Shown here piece by piece: positions 34,028-41,894 of a stretch of 64,000 nt of DNA; position 1 is the stretch's first letter; each line of letters begins with the position of its first letter. The DNA is from Bernardetia sp. ABR2-2B (GTDB taxonomy: Bacteria > Bacteroidota > Bacteroidia > Cytophagales > Bernardetiaceae), in the NCBI RefSeq assembly GCF_037126435.1, contig NZ_CP147020.1:4973001-5037000 (forward strand), read 5' to 3'. Under the pieces are notes generated by a model that worked only from the letters and a program-made list of their open reading frames with translations, was not told the origin of the DNA and searched no databases. A program made the position numbers and the translations under genes.

Positions 34028-34062
34028 GTGTCTAAATCTTTCTTCATTTTCTTTCGGAAACA

Positions 34063-34117
34063 TCGTAACCATTCACTTCGTGTGTCGTGTACACAGTGTG
34101 ATTAAACGACAACCAAA
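34063..34117 (+). repeat. 55-bp control element, copy 1
   Basis: The element begins TCGTAACCATTC, holds the palindrome GTGTACAC near its middle and ends ATTAAACGACAACCAAA, 12 bp before ATG 34130. Its reverse complement at 41895-41949 has the same length and matches 51 of 55 positions. It probably carries promoter or operator plus leader signals of the accessory gene behind it. Confidence 0.75.
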
Positions 34118-34129
34118 TCAATTTTTATT

Positions 34130-34420
34130 ATGAACACGACAGTAATAACATTCATACACGAAGACTTACAGCACGAAGCTATTTTAGTAAAGCACAAAGG
34201 AAGCTCTAACAAACTTAGAGATACCTTAACTAGACAATTTGAGGAGGAGCGCAGAACAATAACTTTAGTAGATGTAGTTATTTTTCTTATGAAAAACTCA
34301 AAAAAATATCAAATCATACAAAATGAATATTTTTGGAATGAATCAGAATTTAGGAAAAGTGAACTTTTCAAATCAGCAAATAATGAAATAGAATTTGCAT
34401 CTGATATGTTTTTTAACTAA
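34130..34420 (+). CDS. accessory protein, 96 aa, under the 55-bp element
   Basis: A small protein with a beta-like start (NTTVITFIHEDLQHEAILVKH) and a helical remainder. It is transcriptionally isolated between the 55-bp element and a terminator at 34428-34468, a typical moron arrangement. No family recognised. Confidence 0.5.
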   Translation: MNTTVITFIHEDLQHEAILVKHKGSSNKLRDTLTRQFEEERRTITLVDVVIFLMKNSKKYQIIQNEYFWNESEFRKSELFKSANNEIEFASDMFFN

Positions 34421-34427
34421 AAGCAAT

Positions 34428-34468
34428 AAAAAAACACTCTCTAGTAAGTTACTAGAGAGTGTTTTTTT
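34428..34468. terminator. 19-bp-stem terminator
   Basis: AAAAAACACTCTCTAGTAA pairs with TTACTAGAGAGTGTTTTTT around a single G, with A and T runs on both sides. A CTAGTA word lies in the arm, as in the terminators at 41142 and 41638. Confidence 0.85.
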
Positions 34469-34482
34469 TATATCTTTAGGCT

Positions 34483-34665
34483 ATGAAATTCCTAAAAAAC
34501 ATATTCAAGAAAAAAGAGAAGGACTACGATGACCGTTTTTTCAGAACCTATGAAGACAAGCGAAACGAATCAATGGGAATGGGTTTGCTTATAGGTTTGA
34601 TTTTTTTGGTCATTGCTGTAATTGTTGGCTTGATTAGAGATTATGTATTGCCTTTATTTGGTTAA
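34483..34665 (+). CDS. small membrane protein, 60 aa
   Basis: A basic cytoplasmic start (KFLKNIFKKKEKDYDDRFFR) is followed by one membrane helix (MGLLIGLIFLVIAVIVGLI). It overlaps the convergent lipoprotein gene by 12 bp at the 3' ends. Function unknown; small phage membrane proteins of this kind can act in superinfection immunity. Confidence 0.5.
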   Translation: MKFLKNIFKKKEKDYDDRFFRTYEDKRNESMGMGLLIGLIFLVIAVIVGLIRDYVLPLFG

Positions 34666-35109
34666 TACTATTGTTCCTTTGAAGCCTAAACCGTCCCTAT
34701 CTCCAAAAACTAAAGTTAGTTTCCCTTCTTCTTCATTTTTAAACAAGTCGTGTCCTTTATTAGCTCTTAACCTCCAAGTATCTTTTCCTTTTATGGACAC
34801 ATCTAAAAATTTTAAAATTTTAGGGTCAGATTCGTTATAATAACTAATTTTCATAATTCCGTCTGGGTCTTTTATTTCTACACCACCCATTTCTTTCTGA
34901 AACTCTTGAATAAAAAGACAAGCATCTGTTGTTTTTGAATTTATGATTTTGTCTGTCCCAAATTCATAAAGTGTGATTTCTAGTTTGTTATAATCACAAT
35001 CTGCATATTCCGTTTCTTCTTCTGCACTTTGCTTTTGAGAATTTGAAGAACAAGAAGAAAAAGCAAATAAAAATAGCAAAATAGATATAAATGAAAATAA
35101 TTTTAGCAT
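34654..35109 (-). CDS. phage-encoded lipoprotein, 151 aa
   Basis: A signal sequence with lipobox FSSC (Cys20) is followed by a polar linker (NSQKQSAEEETEYADC) and a small domain with several strands (KLEITLYEFGTDKI, IMKISYYNESDPKILKFLDV, KLTLVFGDRDGLGFKGTIVL). A lipoprotein inside a prophage is a candidate for surface change or superinfection exclusion in the lysogen. No family recognised. Confidence 0.65.
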   Translation of the reverse strand: MLKLFSFISILLFLFAFSSCSSNSQKQSAEEETEYADCDYNKLEITLYEFGTDKIINSKTTDACLFIQEFQKEMGGVEIKDPDGIMKISYYNESDPKILKFLDVSIKGKDTWRLRANKGHDLFKNEEEGKLTLVFGDRDGLGFKGTIVLTK

Positions 35110-35156
35110 AATAATATTGAATTAAATTGGAAGATATATTTAATTCAAATATAAAA

Positions 35157-35309
35157 TTATTTTTTGTTATTCTTATTGTGTTGCTTTTCCATTTGCACTC
35201 TTACTTTTTCAGAAGCATCATACCGAGCTACCAAAAAAGATAGGTATTCCTGCACAGAATAGGCGTTTATTCGGTCTATGATAAGTGGATTGTCGTCTGA
35301 AATTATCAT
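35157..35309 (-). CDS. small open frame, possible -1 extension of the upstream gene
   Basis: From ATG 35309 this encodes 50 residues (MIISDDNPLI ... EKQHNKNNKK). The frame stays open upstream without another ATG, through the 3' end of the gene 35366-35935, where it lies in the -1 frame. The residues look protein-like (INAYSVQEYLSFLVARYDAS), so the segment is probably translated, either from this ATG, by coupling, or by frameshifting. Confidence 0.45.
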   Translation of the reverse strand: MIISDDNPLIIDRINAYSVQEYLSFLVARYDASEKVRVQMEKQHNKNNKK

Positions 35310-35365
35310 TCTTTCGACGTTACAATTTTCAAAGAAAATTTGTTGATAAGTGCTAGGCTTACGTT

Positions 35366-35935
35366 CTATATCGTATTTACGGCTTTCGCCCTTAGGTAGT
35401 TTTTGAGTTCTTGAGGAGATATATTGGCAGAGTCTCTTATGATATTCAAAACAAAAGCATAAAAAAAAACCTTGCTATCTTCATCTTGCGCTAAGAGTTT
35501 ACGCTTTTTGGTTTGCCATTCTTGTTGGATATCGTCTGGCTCTCCGTCCAAGACGAGCATTGTTAGAGCAGCCTGTTCTAAAAGTGGAATGTTTACGATA
35601 TTTTCAGAACGCTCTTTGATATTCTCAAACTGATAAATCAAACTATTTTTTACATCATTTATATTAGAACTGCCTAATGCGTGGACAGTTTCAGAAGCAT
35701 TTGAAAGTAATTTTTGAAGCTGTTCATTATCAATACCTACAGCCATTTGGTTTAAGATAGCTTGCATATAAACTGCACGAGCATCGGGTAAGTCTTGCAT
35801 TTTGTAAGCATACCAAGTGTTCCCATTTTTGTCGGTACGCAAAACAGACACCTTTTTGGAGCGTTTGGGTTGCTCTAATTTAGCTTTGAAAAACTCTAAA
35901 AGACTAATTATTTTGGTAAGGATAATCTTCTTCAT
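35366..35935 (-). CDS. phage protein of unknown function, 189 aa
   Basis: Basic start (LTKIISLLEFFKAKLEQPKRSKK), then a mostly helical body (DARAVYMQAILNQMAVGI, LLEQAALTMLVLDGEPDDIQQEW). It lies downstream of the terminase genes on the same strand and overlaps the gene before it by 32 bp. The shape and the open -1 frame after it recall tail-assembly chaperone pairs, but its location away from the tape measure argues against that. Confidence 0.55.
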   Translation of the reverse strand: MKKIILTKIISLLEFFKAKLEQPKRSKKVSVLRTDKNGNTWYAYKMQDLPDARAVYMQAILNQMAVGIDNEQLQKLLSNASETVHALGSSNINDVKNSLIYQFENIKERSENIVNIPLLEQAALTMLVLDGEPDDIQQEWQTKKRKLLAQDEDSKVFFYAFVLNIIRDSANISPQELKNYLRAKAVNTI

Positions 35936-36212
35936 ATTTTTTGAAATGGTAAATTTTTAATTTGATGTAAAACTCCAAACCAAGCCAAACAAAAGCTCGG
36001 TAAGTAGGTATTTGGACTTTTTGAGTTGGCTCAAATAGTGTGTTGGTTTCCAAAAAGCATTGCCACATTATCACGCTCAAAAGCTCAAAAGAAAAAGGAA
36101 TGACAGCTTTTTGTATTCCTACTTCTACAAGTGGAATATTACCTTTTTTGAAAGTATATTTTATAGTTCTAATTTTTATTTTCGGAAACTTTAATCCATT
36201 CAAAATCTTCAT
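35904..36212 (-). CDS. hypothetical phage protein, 102 aa
   Basis: Basic, with hydrophobic segments (AVIPFSFELLSVIMWQCFL, AFVWLGLEFYIKLKIYHF) that may be membrane-associated. It overlaps both neighbours (44 and 32 bp), as in a compact operon. No family recognised. Confidence 0.5.
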   Translation of the reverse strand: MKILNGLKFPKIKIRTIKYTFKKGNIPLVEVGIQKAVIPFSFELLSVIMWQCFLETNTLFEPTQKVQIPTYRAFVWLGLEFYIKLKIYHFKKYEEDYPYQNN

Positions 36213-36597
36213 TCTCTATTATTCTTTTGAGTATTATATAATCTACCATTGCTTCATACTTTTCATTTGTCTTTGAAATAGGTAGATTAAAATGTATTTG
36301 CTTGACAAATTTTACTTTCGATAAAACAGAAAAAGAGATTTTGTAGAATGTCTTATAGACAGTATTTAGATGAATTGTATTATCAGTTTCATTGTAATTA
36401 AACCAGTCTAAAAACTCATCTTTACCTGTTGGAGCAACTTTGTTTTTAGCAGGATTAAATTTTCTGTATTCAGCGAATGACTGGTAGAAATCTATTTTCA
36501 AAATATCATTGCTTAGAGTTATCTTTTTAATAAAATAACTTGCTGCTGTTGATTGATTGACTATTTTCTCAACTTTCTTTTTATAGATTGCTTGCAT
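36169..36597 (-). CDS. hypothetical phage protein, 142 aa
   Basis: Basic and rich in Lys and aromatic residues, with alternating strand patterns (FIKKITLSNDILKIDFYQSF). It begins 12 bp after the large terminase gene. Not recognised. Confidence 0.5.
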   Translation of the reverse strand: MQAIYKKKVEKIVNQSTAASYFIKKITLSNDILKIDFYQSFAEYRKFNPAKNKVAPTGKDEFLDWFNYNETDNTIHLNTVYKTFYKISFSVLSKVKFVKQIHFNLPISKTNEKYEAMVDYIILKRIIENEDFEWIKVSENKN

Positions 36598-36609
36598 AGT
36601 TGTTTTGGT

Positions 36610-38235
36610 TTATTTTTTTGTTCTAGTTCTTTTATTTTTGCCTTTTTTATACCTTGAATAATCTGAATAAAATAACCTACAAATTAAATAATCTAAAGCA
36701 TCTGATGTATGACCATACTCTTCATATCTTTTGCCTGTATTTTTATCTTCTACTTTCTTTTTTAGTTTAGTTCCATCTGTATCTTCCTTTACATACGATA
36801 AATCTGCTATCAGTTTTTTGCATCTTGGATGTATATAAACTCTAATAGTTGGATGTTTGAGTTCAAGTATTATATTAATGAAATTCACTCTAGTAGACAC
36901 TCCCGGGTGGCTTTTACCTACTTTTATTTTTACACCTCCTAATTCACGTACTATTGAGCTGATGATGAGATAGTCATTTCTTTTTTCATACTTCTTAGAT
37001 CTCCTTGTATCGTCATTATTACCTGAAGGGTCTCCAAACACCCAAACACTTTCTCTATGTGTACTATATCTACTAACAACTTCCTCTGCTGCGTGTTCTG
37101 TTGTGTTCTTTGGAGGCTCAGAGCATACCTCATCTATGATAAATAAATTTTGAATCCCATTGAAATTATATACTTGAGCAATGAGACATGTAACATAAGG
37201 GTTTACATTAAAATCCCAAGATAAAAGCAAAGGTCGTGATGGTATGTAATCAAAATCTTTGATGTTTCGTTGTCTATCAAATCCTGTGTAAATTTCTCCT
37301 CCAGCTTTTGAAAACGGATCGCCATAGATAAGCATATCTATCAAATGTGAAGGCAGCGTATTTTTTTGATTTTCTATATAGTTCGCTGGCAGATTCTTTT
37401 TATTATGATAGGCAGACGAAATAACTACAAAGTGTGAAGAGGTAGTTTTTTTGTAAAAAAAATCAGTTTCTGAAAATATTTTACTCTTTATTTCTAATTC
37501 AAACTTTTCCAGTTTAAACCATTCAACGAGCCATTGCTCTCTAGCAGGAGAAGTAACGATATACAAGGGATTGAAAGGAGTTTTAGTTACTTTAGTAGTA
37601 ATCTTTCCAGTTTTGGTAAGATACATGCCTTTCTGTCTGTTACGACCTAAAACAACTTCCTTGACAGCAGCTTCTTTTGTATCTTTTGTTTCGTCAAGCA
37701 GCGTCCAACCGACTTCCATTCCATCAATCGCCTTGAAATTGTCAAGCGAACGAGTAAAAATGACAGCTCCCCAACGGAAAGAGATAATATTATTATAACG
37801 TTTGAAATTATGATTGTCCGTATTAAATTCTTTCGGAGGCTGACGGTTCACAACATAATCGCCCTGCCCTGTAACCTCATCATATTCTATAATTCCTAGC
37901 TCTTCCCAAACTTCTCTAATTCTGTATAATGTAGAGTCGTTTAGCTGTGAATAGGTGTTTGCAGCGATAAGACCAAAAACATTAGGAAAGTTTGTTGCCA
38001 AGAAAAGAGAAAGCACACCTAATATATGAGACTTGCCAGCTCCTTGCCCTGCAAAGTATAGGTTTACTCTGTTACGAGCATTGAAAAATGCTTGCTGAGG
38101 ATCTGAAAGTCCGTTTTCTACTTGCTTCCAGTTGATGCGATTTTTAGGGTTTGGGTTTAAATCTAACTTATGAAAAGTTCCTTTTTCTAAACTATCTTTT
38201 ATCGCATCCCATTCTCTACTTACCTGTATCTCCAT
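36610..38235 (-). CDS. terminase large subunit
   Basis: The 541-residue DNA-packaging motor. ATPase part: Walker A AGQGAGKS (62-69) and Walker B WTLLDE (177-182). C-terminal RNase H-like nuclease: LLLSWDFN with Asp341, the IIDEV strand with Asp368 and GDPSGN with Asp402, plus the late SDALDYL helix. It follows the small-subunit gene with a 20-bp overlap. In Mu the equivalent is gp28; here it is leftward, opposite to the early genes. Confidence 0.92.
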   Translation of the reverse strand: MEIQVSREWDAIKDSLEKGTFHKLDLNPNPKNRINWKQVENGLSDPQQAFFNARNRVNLYFAGQGAGKSHILGVLSLFLATNFPNVFGLIAANTYSQLNDSTLYRIREVWEELGIIEYDEVTGQGDYVVNRQPPKEFNTDNHNFKRYNNIISFRWGAVIFTRSLDNFKAIDGMEVGWTLLDETKDTKEAAVKEVVLGRNRQKGMYLTKTGKITTKVTKTPFNPLYIVTSPAREQWLVEWFKLEKFELEIKSKIFSETDFFYKKTTSSHFVVISSAYHNKKNLPANYIENQKNTLPSHLIDMLIYGDPFSKAGGEIYTGFDRQRNIKDFDYIPSRPLLLSWDFNVNPYVTCLIAQVYNFNGIQNLFIIDEVCSEPPKNTTEHAAEEVVSRYSTHRESVWVFGDPSGNNDDTRRSKKYEKRNDYLIISSIVRELGGVKIKVGKSHPGVSTRVNFINIILELKHPTIRVYIHPRCKKLIADLSYVKEDTDGTKLKKKVEDKNTGKRYEEYGHTSDALDYLICRLFYSDYSRYKKGKNKRTRTKK

Positions 38236-38656
38236 TTTTAATGCGATATTTTAAGAAGTTGTCAATTAGATTTAAAGCTACTTTTACATATCTTTTTTGG
38301 TCAGTTTCAAACAAATACCTAAAGAAATCATACGCTACTTGTGTCATTGTACCGATATGAGATTTCCCTTTATTGAATCTATCTAAAAAAGCACCTGCTT
38401 TAGACAAGTCATCCCAACTTGGAGCTTCTTTTTGTAATTCGGTTTCTATTTTACGATATGTAGTAATAACAATGCGAGACTGAACAATAGGAATATCTTC
38501 AGCATCTTGCCTTTTTTCATCCCACTTACCTTCATTTTTCCAATTTAGAATTGTTCTTTCGGCATAACCAAGCTCATCTGCTATATCTTTTTGTGATTTA
38601 TGCAAATAGATATAGTAGTTTTCGGCTATTTTTTTATCTCTTTCTTGTCTATTCAT
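38216..38656 (-). CDS. terminase small subunit
   Basis: A 146-residue protein with an N-terminal HTH (residues about 15-42: KSQKDIADELGYAERTILNWKNEGKW) followed by a helical oligomerisation part and a C-terminal tail. This fits phage small terminases that bind the packaging start. It directly precedes and overlaps the large subunit gene, and is the first gene of the leftward unit behind the late control block. Confidence 0.8.
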   Translation of the reverse strand: MNRQERDKKIAENYYIYLHKSQKDIADELGYAERTILNWKNEGKWDEKRQDAEDIPIVQSRIVITTYRKIETELQKEAPSWDDLSKAGAFLDRFNKGKSHIGTMTQVAYDFFRYLFETDQKRYVKVALNLIDNFLKYRIKNGDTGK

Positions 38657-38693
38657 ACTTCAAAAGTCTAAAATAATTAGCATATTTTTTGAC

Positions 38694-38739
38694 ATTCGGT
38701 CAAAACGACAGGATAAAAAATAACATTTTGATAACTTTG
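38694..38739 (+). promoter_or_regulatory. late control block plus -7 box, copy 1
   Basis: ATTCGGTCAAAACGACAGG (38694-38712), then exactly 19 bp, then TAACTTTG (38732-38739) inside the palindrome GATAACTTTGTTATC. There is no TTTG at -33; the block takes its place. The same layout occurs at 55417-55462. The block is between divergent genes 38656 and 38778, and on the other strand its TTTTGACC could serve the terminase side. Confidence 0.65.
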
Positions 38740-38777
38740 TTATCATTATTTATTATTTTACCAAAAAAAATAGCAAA

Positions 38778-39203
38778 ATGGCAAAAGTATTTTATTTAAA
38801 CATTGTAGAAGGTAAAAAAGAATATTCGTCTGCTGATTTAAAATCGTTAGATGGAAACACCTTCCAAAAAGTTTTGGGAACGCCACAGCATCAAAAGCAA
38901 ATGAATGTAGTTGTTTTAGAAGCTGAAACGGTCAAAAAACTGCAAAAAGGAGAGAAGCTCAATAAACTACAACTTGGAGAAGCAACACAAAATGAAGTAA
39001 AATCTCTTAGTTCTAAAAACGAGCTTTTGAAGTCTGAAAATGAGGAGCAGAAGTCTGAAATAGAGAAGTTACAAGCTAAGGTCAAAGAGCTTGAGGCACA
39101 GCAGAAAGAAGCAACTAAAGAGGAAGACAAAGCAACATCTCAAGAGGATGCTACCAAAGAAGAAACAAAAACAACAAGTAAAAAAACAGCAACAAAGAAA
39201 TAG
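38778..39203 (+). CDS. coiled-coil phage protein, 141 aa
   Basis: The N-terminal 60 residues form a small domain (MAKVFYLNIVEGKKEYSSADL), then a long coiled coil (KNELLKSENEEQKSEIEKLQ) and a Lys/Glu/Thr-rich tail. First gene of a rightward unit behind a late-type control block and before the scaffold-like gene, so a structural or assembly role is likely. Confidence 0.6.
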   Translation: MAKVFYLNIVEGKKEYSSADLKSLDGNTFQKVLGTPQHQKQMNVVVLEAETVKKLQKGEKLNKLQLGEATQNEVKSLSSKNELLKSENEEQKSEIEKLQAKVKELEAQQKEATKEEDKATSQEDATKEETKTTSKKTATKK

Positions 39204-39268
39204 ATACTCGCTAGTTGTTGTTTAATAGCCTGTTAGAAAATATTTTTCCACATTAAAATTTATAAATT

Positions 39269-40066
39269 TTGGATTACGAAAAAGGATATAGAAAATTCAA
39301 AACTATTTGGGAAAGGCTTGGTGGTAGTGTTTCTGAATCAGATGAAGGTATAGAAATTGATGAGAATCAAATTATCACTTCTATACTTTCAGACGAAAAC
39401 AAAACAAAAACAATCATCGAAGAAGCTGCTCAAAAAAGAGAAAGTTTACTAATAAGTAAACTACGCAAAGAAGCTGCAAACTTGGGCGTTGAGGGCATTG
39501 ATGAAGAAAAAGACATCAAAAAAATTATTTCTGCTACAAGCTCTCATCTGACTAAATCGGCTGGTAGTGATAAGCAAGAACTTTCAAAACTTAATTCAGA
39601 ATTACAAACTCAGCTTCAAGAAACCAAAAAATTACTTGAGCAAAAAGATGTTGAGGTTCAAACTACTATTGATGAAATCAAGAATCAATCTGAATTGCAA
39701 AAACAGCGTCTTGACAGAAATTACGCTGCGATGAATAAGCTAACATCACTAAACTTAACAGACGCTGCAAAGGCAAATAGCTCAAGGCTTGTTGATTCTT
39801 TCATTTCTAATACTTTAGATAAGTATGAATTTAAAGAAGAAAACGGAAAGCAAGTAGCTTATAAAGATGGCAAAAAGCAGTTTAAGAGCGATTTGATAGG
39901 AGGCGAAACTTCGTCCGAATTAGTTACAATGGACGACATCGTAGAATATGAAGCTAAGACTCTTGGCTTCATAAAAAGCACAGATGCAAAAGGAGGAGGT
40001 AATTTGGATACACCTCCAATACCTGCAACTGCTCATCAAATCAATGATCCAAGTCCAGGCGTCTGA
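39269..40066 (+). CDS. scaffold-like capsid assembly protein
   Basis: A 265-residue, highly charged and helical protein. The central coiled coil runs from about 95 to 150 (ELSKLNSELQTQLQETKKLL), and the C-terminal part ends in a flexible Pro/Gly-rich tail (GGGNLDTPPIPATA). This is the make-up of phage scaffolding proteins (GP20-like). Only TTG 39269 is available as a start near the beginning of the frame. A prohead protease is not recognised beside it. Confidence 0.55.
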   Translation: MDYEKGYRKFKTIWERLGGSVSESDEGIEIDENQIITSILSDENKTKTIIEEAAQKRESLLISKLRKEAANLGVEGIDEEKDIKKIISATSSHLTKSAGSDKQELSKLNSELQTQLQETKKLLEQKDVEVQTTIDEIKNQSELQKQRLDRNYAAMNKLTSLNLTDAAKANSSRLVDSFISNTLDKYEFKEENGKQVAYKDGKKQFKSDLIGGETSSELVTMDDIVEYEAKTLGFIKSTDAKGGGNLDTPPIPATAHQINDPSPGV

Positions 40067-40102
40067 CAAATGACCAGCAACAAAAAAACTAAAAAATAAA
40101 AA

Positions 40103-40681
40103 ATGAAAACTTACGCTACTCAAAATCCGATTGCCAAAACAGCGATGTTGTTTGGAAGAGAACCTGCTAGAAGCTGCTTTAAAAATGTTCATATTAGGAC
40201 ATTTCAGAGAAAGACAAAAGCAGTTAGAGAAATTGAGCTAAAAAAAAGAAATGATAAAATATTCTTTTTATTTAATCAAGGTTTTAGTATCAATAAAATC
40301 TCTAAAATAGTAGAATTGGACTGGCATTGGTGCAAGAAGATTCTTCAAAAAGAAGGGCTTGTCCCTGCAAAAGTCGATACAGAAAAAGTATTGTCTGAGT
40401 TTTACTTAGTTGATTTACCAAACCGAACGAAAACTTCTGAAATTTTAGAAGCTGAAAAAAAATATAAAGAATCAGGTAAAAACCTTCAAAAACTCATAAA
40501 AAAGTGTGAGAAGGAAAAGGTTGATAACAGATTATTTAGGCAAAAATATAAGCAATACAAATTTCAAGTTGAGGTAAAAGGACGTAGAGCATCTGTCAAT
40601 AGACTTGCAGAGCTTTTGGGCTGGAGTAGTGTAAAAACAAAAAAAGTAGCGAAAAGGCTACGATTACAAATTTTTATTTAA
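40103..40681 (+). CDS. HTH DNA-binding protein, candidate late regulator
   Basis: A 192-residue strongly basic protein with two HTH-like segments: residues about 53-80 (LFNQGFSINKISKIVELDWHW) and about 165-190 (RLAELLGWSSVKTKKVAKRL). It could be a transcription activator for late genes or a DNA-packaging accessory; neither can be decided from sequence. It lies in the rightward unit with the scaffold-like gene. Confidence 0.55.
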   Translation: MKTYATQNPIAKTAMLFGREPARSCFKNVHIRTFQRKTKAVREIELKKRNDKIFFLFNQGFSINKISKIVELDWHWCKKILQKEGLVPAKVDTEKVLSEFYLVDLPNRTKTSEILEAEKKYKESGKNLQKLIKKCEKEKVDNRLFRQKYKQYKFQVEVKGRRASVNRLAELLGWSSVKTKKVAKRLRLQIFI

Positions 40682-40697
40682 TCTTTAAATTTATATT

Positions 40698-41114
40698 ATG
40701 GAAACTCCTAAAAAGTTAGGTACTGCAAATTTGATTTTCTTGCTCACATTCCTTGTTGTTATCGCAAAAAAAGTAGAAGAAGGAGCTGCTGACGGAAAAC
40801 TCTCAAGAACCGAAATAATGGGTATTATTTGGTTTGCTCTTATGAATGGAGGCTTGGGAGCTGTAAACAAACTTTCAGATGCTGGACAAGAGGCTTTGGA
40901 TTTGGATGAGCAGGAAAAAGAAGAAATCAATATTCATTTTAAAAATGAATTTGATTTATCGAATGAAGAAACAGAAGTCTTAGTGGAAAATATATTTGGA
41001 TTATTGCTTCAAATATTCTCTTTCTATTTAAAAGTTCGTTCTATGTTTGGTAACAAAAAAGCAAAAGAAGTTCAATTAAAATTAGAAAAACTTGATTTGA
41101 AAAAAATCGCTTAG
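40698..41114 (+). CDS. membrane-associated phage protein, 138 aa
   Basis: Hydrophobic segments at about residues 10-25 (ANLIFLLTFLVVIAKK), 41-56 (IIWFALMNGGLGAV) and 100-118 (VENIFGLLLQIFSFYLKV) surround an acidic middle. Two or three short helices could make this a holin or another membrane protein. It ends the unit before terminator 41142-41176. Confidence 0.5.
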   Translation: METPKKLGTANLIFLLTFLVVIAKKVEEGAADGKLSRTEIMGIIWFALMNGGLGAVNKLSDAGQEALDLDEQEKEEINIHFKNEFDLSNEETEVLVENIFGLLLQIFSFYLKVRSMFGNKKAKEVQLKLEKLDLKKIA

Positions 41115-41141
41115 TGCGTTTTAGTAGTTAAGTTGAATAAT

Positions 41142-41176
41142 AAATCCCCTGCTAGTATGGTACTAGCAGGGGATTT
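41142..41176. terminator. perfect bidirectional terminator, copy 1
   Basis: A 16-bp perfect stem, AAATCCCCTGCTAGTA and its complement, around loop TGG, followed by TTG. The whole 35-bp structure is repeated identically at 41638-41672. Confidence 0.9.
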
Positions 41177-41240
41177 TTGCAAAATTCTATTTATATTTGA
41201 TTTTGTTGATAATTTTAGCTTATTATTTAAATAAAAAACT

Positions 41241-41633
41241 ATGAACCTACAATTAGAAGAGCTTAGAAAGCTATATGAATACTTAAAAGATTATTTTCCT
41301 AATCTTTCTATGATTATATTAAGTCATAATCATAAAGTTGAAAAATTCCCAAATCAAAGAGTTTATGTAGAAAGACAGTTCTTAGATAGTAATATGGTAA
41401 GATTACAATTACTATATACAAGTAGAATATCAAATACAAGAATTGTAACTGAATTACAATTTTTGCCAATAAAAAGTGATTACTCTTCTTCTGTAAATTT
41501 AGATAGTGGAGGGCTTCATCAAAAAAACATACAATTTGGTTTGATAGATAAAGAGTTTTTGAAAGAAGATATGGCGCATAGAGAAGTAGATTTTTTAAGA
41601 AAGATTTATGATAAACCAATAATAGAAAGTTAA
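41241..41633 (+). CDS. accessory protein, 130 aa, between twin terminators
   Basis: A charged protein beginning MNLQLEELRKLYEYLKDYFP, with strand patterns (MIILSHNHKVEKF, QLLYTSRISNTRIVTELQF) and an acidic end. It stands alone between two identical terminators, so it is expressed separately from the virion genes; a moron. Function unknown. Confidence 0.5.
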   Translation: MNLQLEELRKLYEYLKDYFPNLSMIILSHNHKVEKFPNQRVYVERQFLDSNMVRLQLLYTSRISNTRIVTELQFLPIKSDYSSSVNLDSGGLHQKNIQFGLIDKEFLKEDMAHREVDFLRKIYDKPIIES

Positions 41634-41637
41634 AAAA

Positions 41638-41672
41638 AATCCCCTGCTAGTATGGTACTAGCAGGGGATTTT
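41638..41672. terminator. perfect bidirectional terminator, copy 2
   Basis: The same 35-bp hairpin as at 41142-41176, without a change. It serves the rightward gene ending at 41633 and the leftward gene ending at 41677. Confidence 0.9.
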
Positions 41673-41676
41673 TGTT

Positions 41677-41883
41677 TTAATCAGCTTTTTCAATTTTTAT
41701 GAGTACATCTTCATACTCTCTAATTAAATTTAACATCTGATTATTTTTAGCTTTTCTTTTCTTATGAAAATCTAAATCTAATTTTGAGGTTTTGTTATTA
41801 GCTTCTCTAATAACGTCTAATGTAGATTCTAGTGATTTTTTTAAGAGTTCTATTTCTCTTTCATTGAAATTTGTAATGTACAT
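41677..41883 (-). CDS. accessory protein, 68 aa, under the 55-bp element
   Basis: A small helical protein (MYITNFNEREIELLKKSLES ... MLNLIREYEDVLIKIEKAD). Its start lies 11 bp from the inverted copy of the 55-bp element, so it shares the leader of the gene at 34130 although the proteins are not visibly similar. Confidence 0.5.
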   Translation of the reverse strand: MYITNFNEREIELLKKSLESTLDVIREANNKTSKLDLDFHKKRKAKNNQMLNLIREYEDVLIKIEKAD

Positions 41884-41894
41884 AATGTAAAAGT

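Noticed and set aside
34643-34840. 65-residue + strand frame opposite the lipoprotein gene
   Set aside because: The lipoprotein on the - strand has a clear signal peptide and lipobox; this frame is its shadow.
35366-35420. Classical -1 slippery heptamer
   Set aside because: The local run CAAAAAC does not fit X-XXY-YYZ, and no clear downstream stem or pseudoknot was found; frameshifting is left as a weak possibility.
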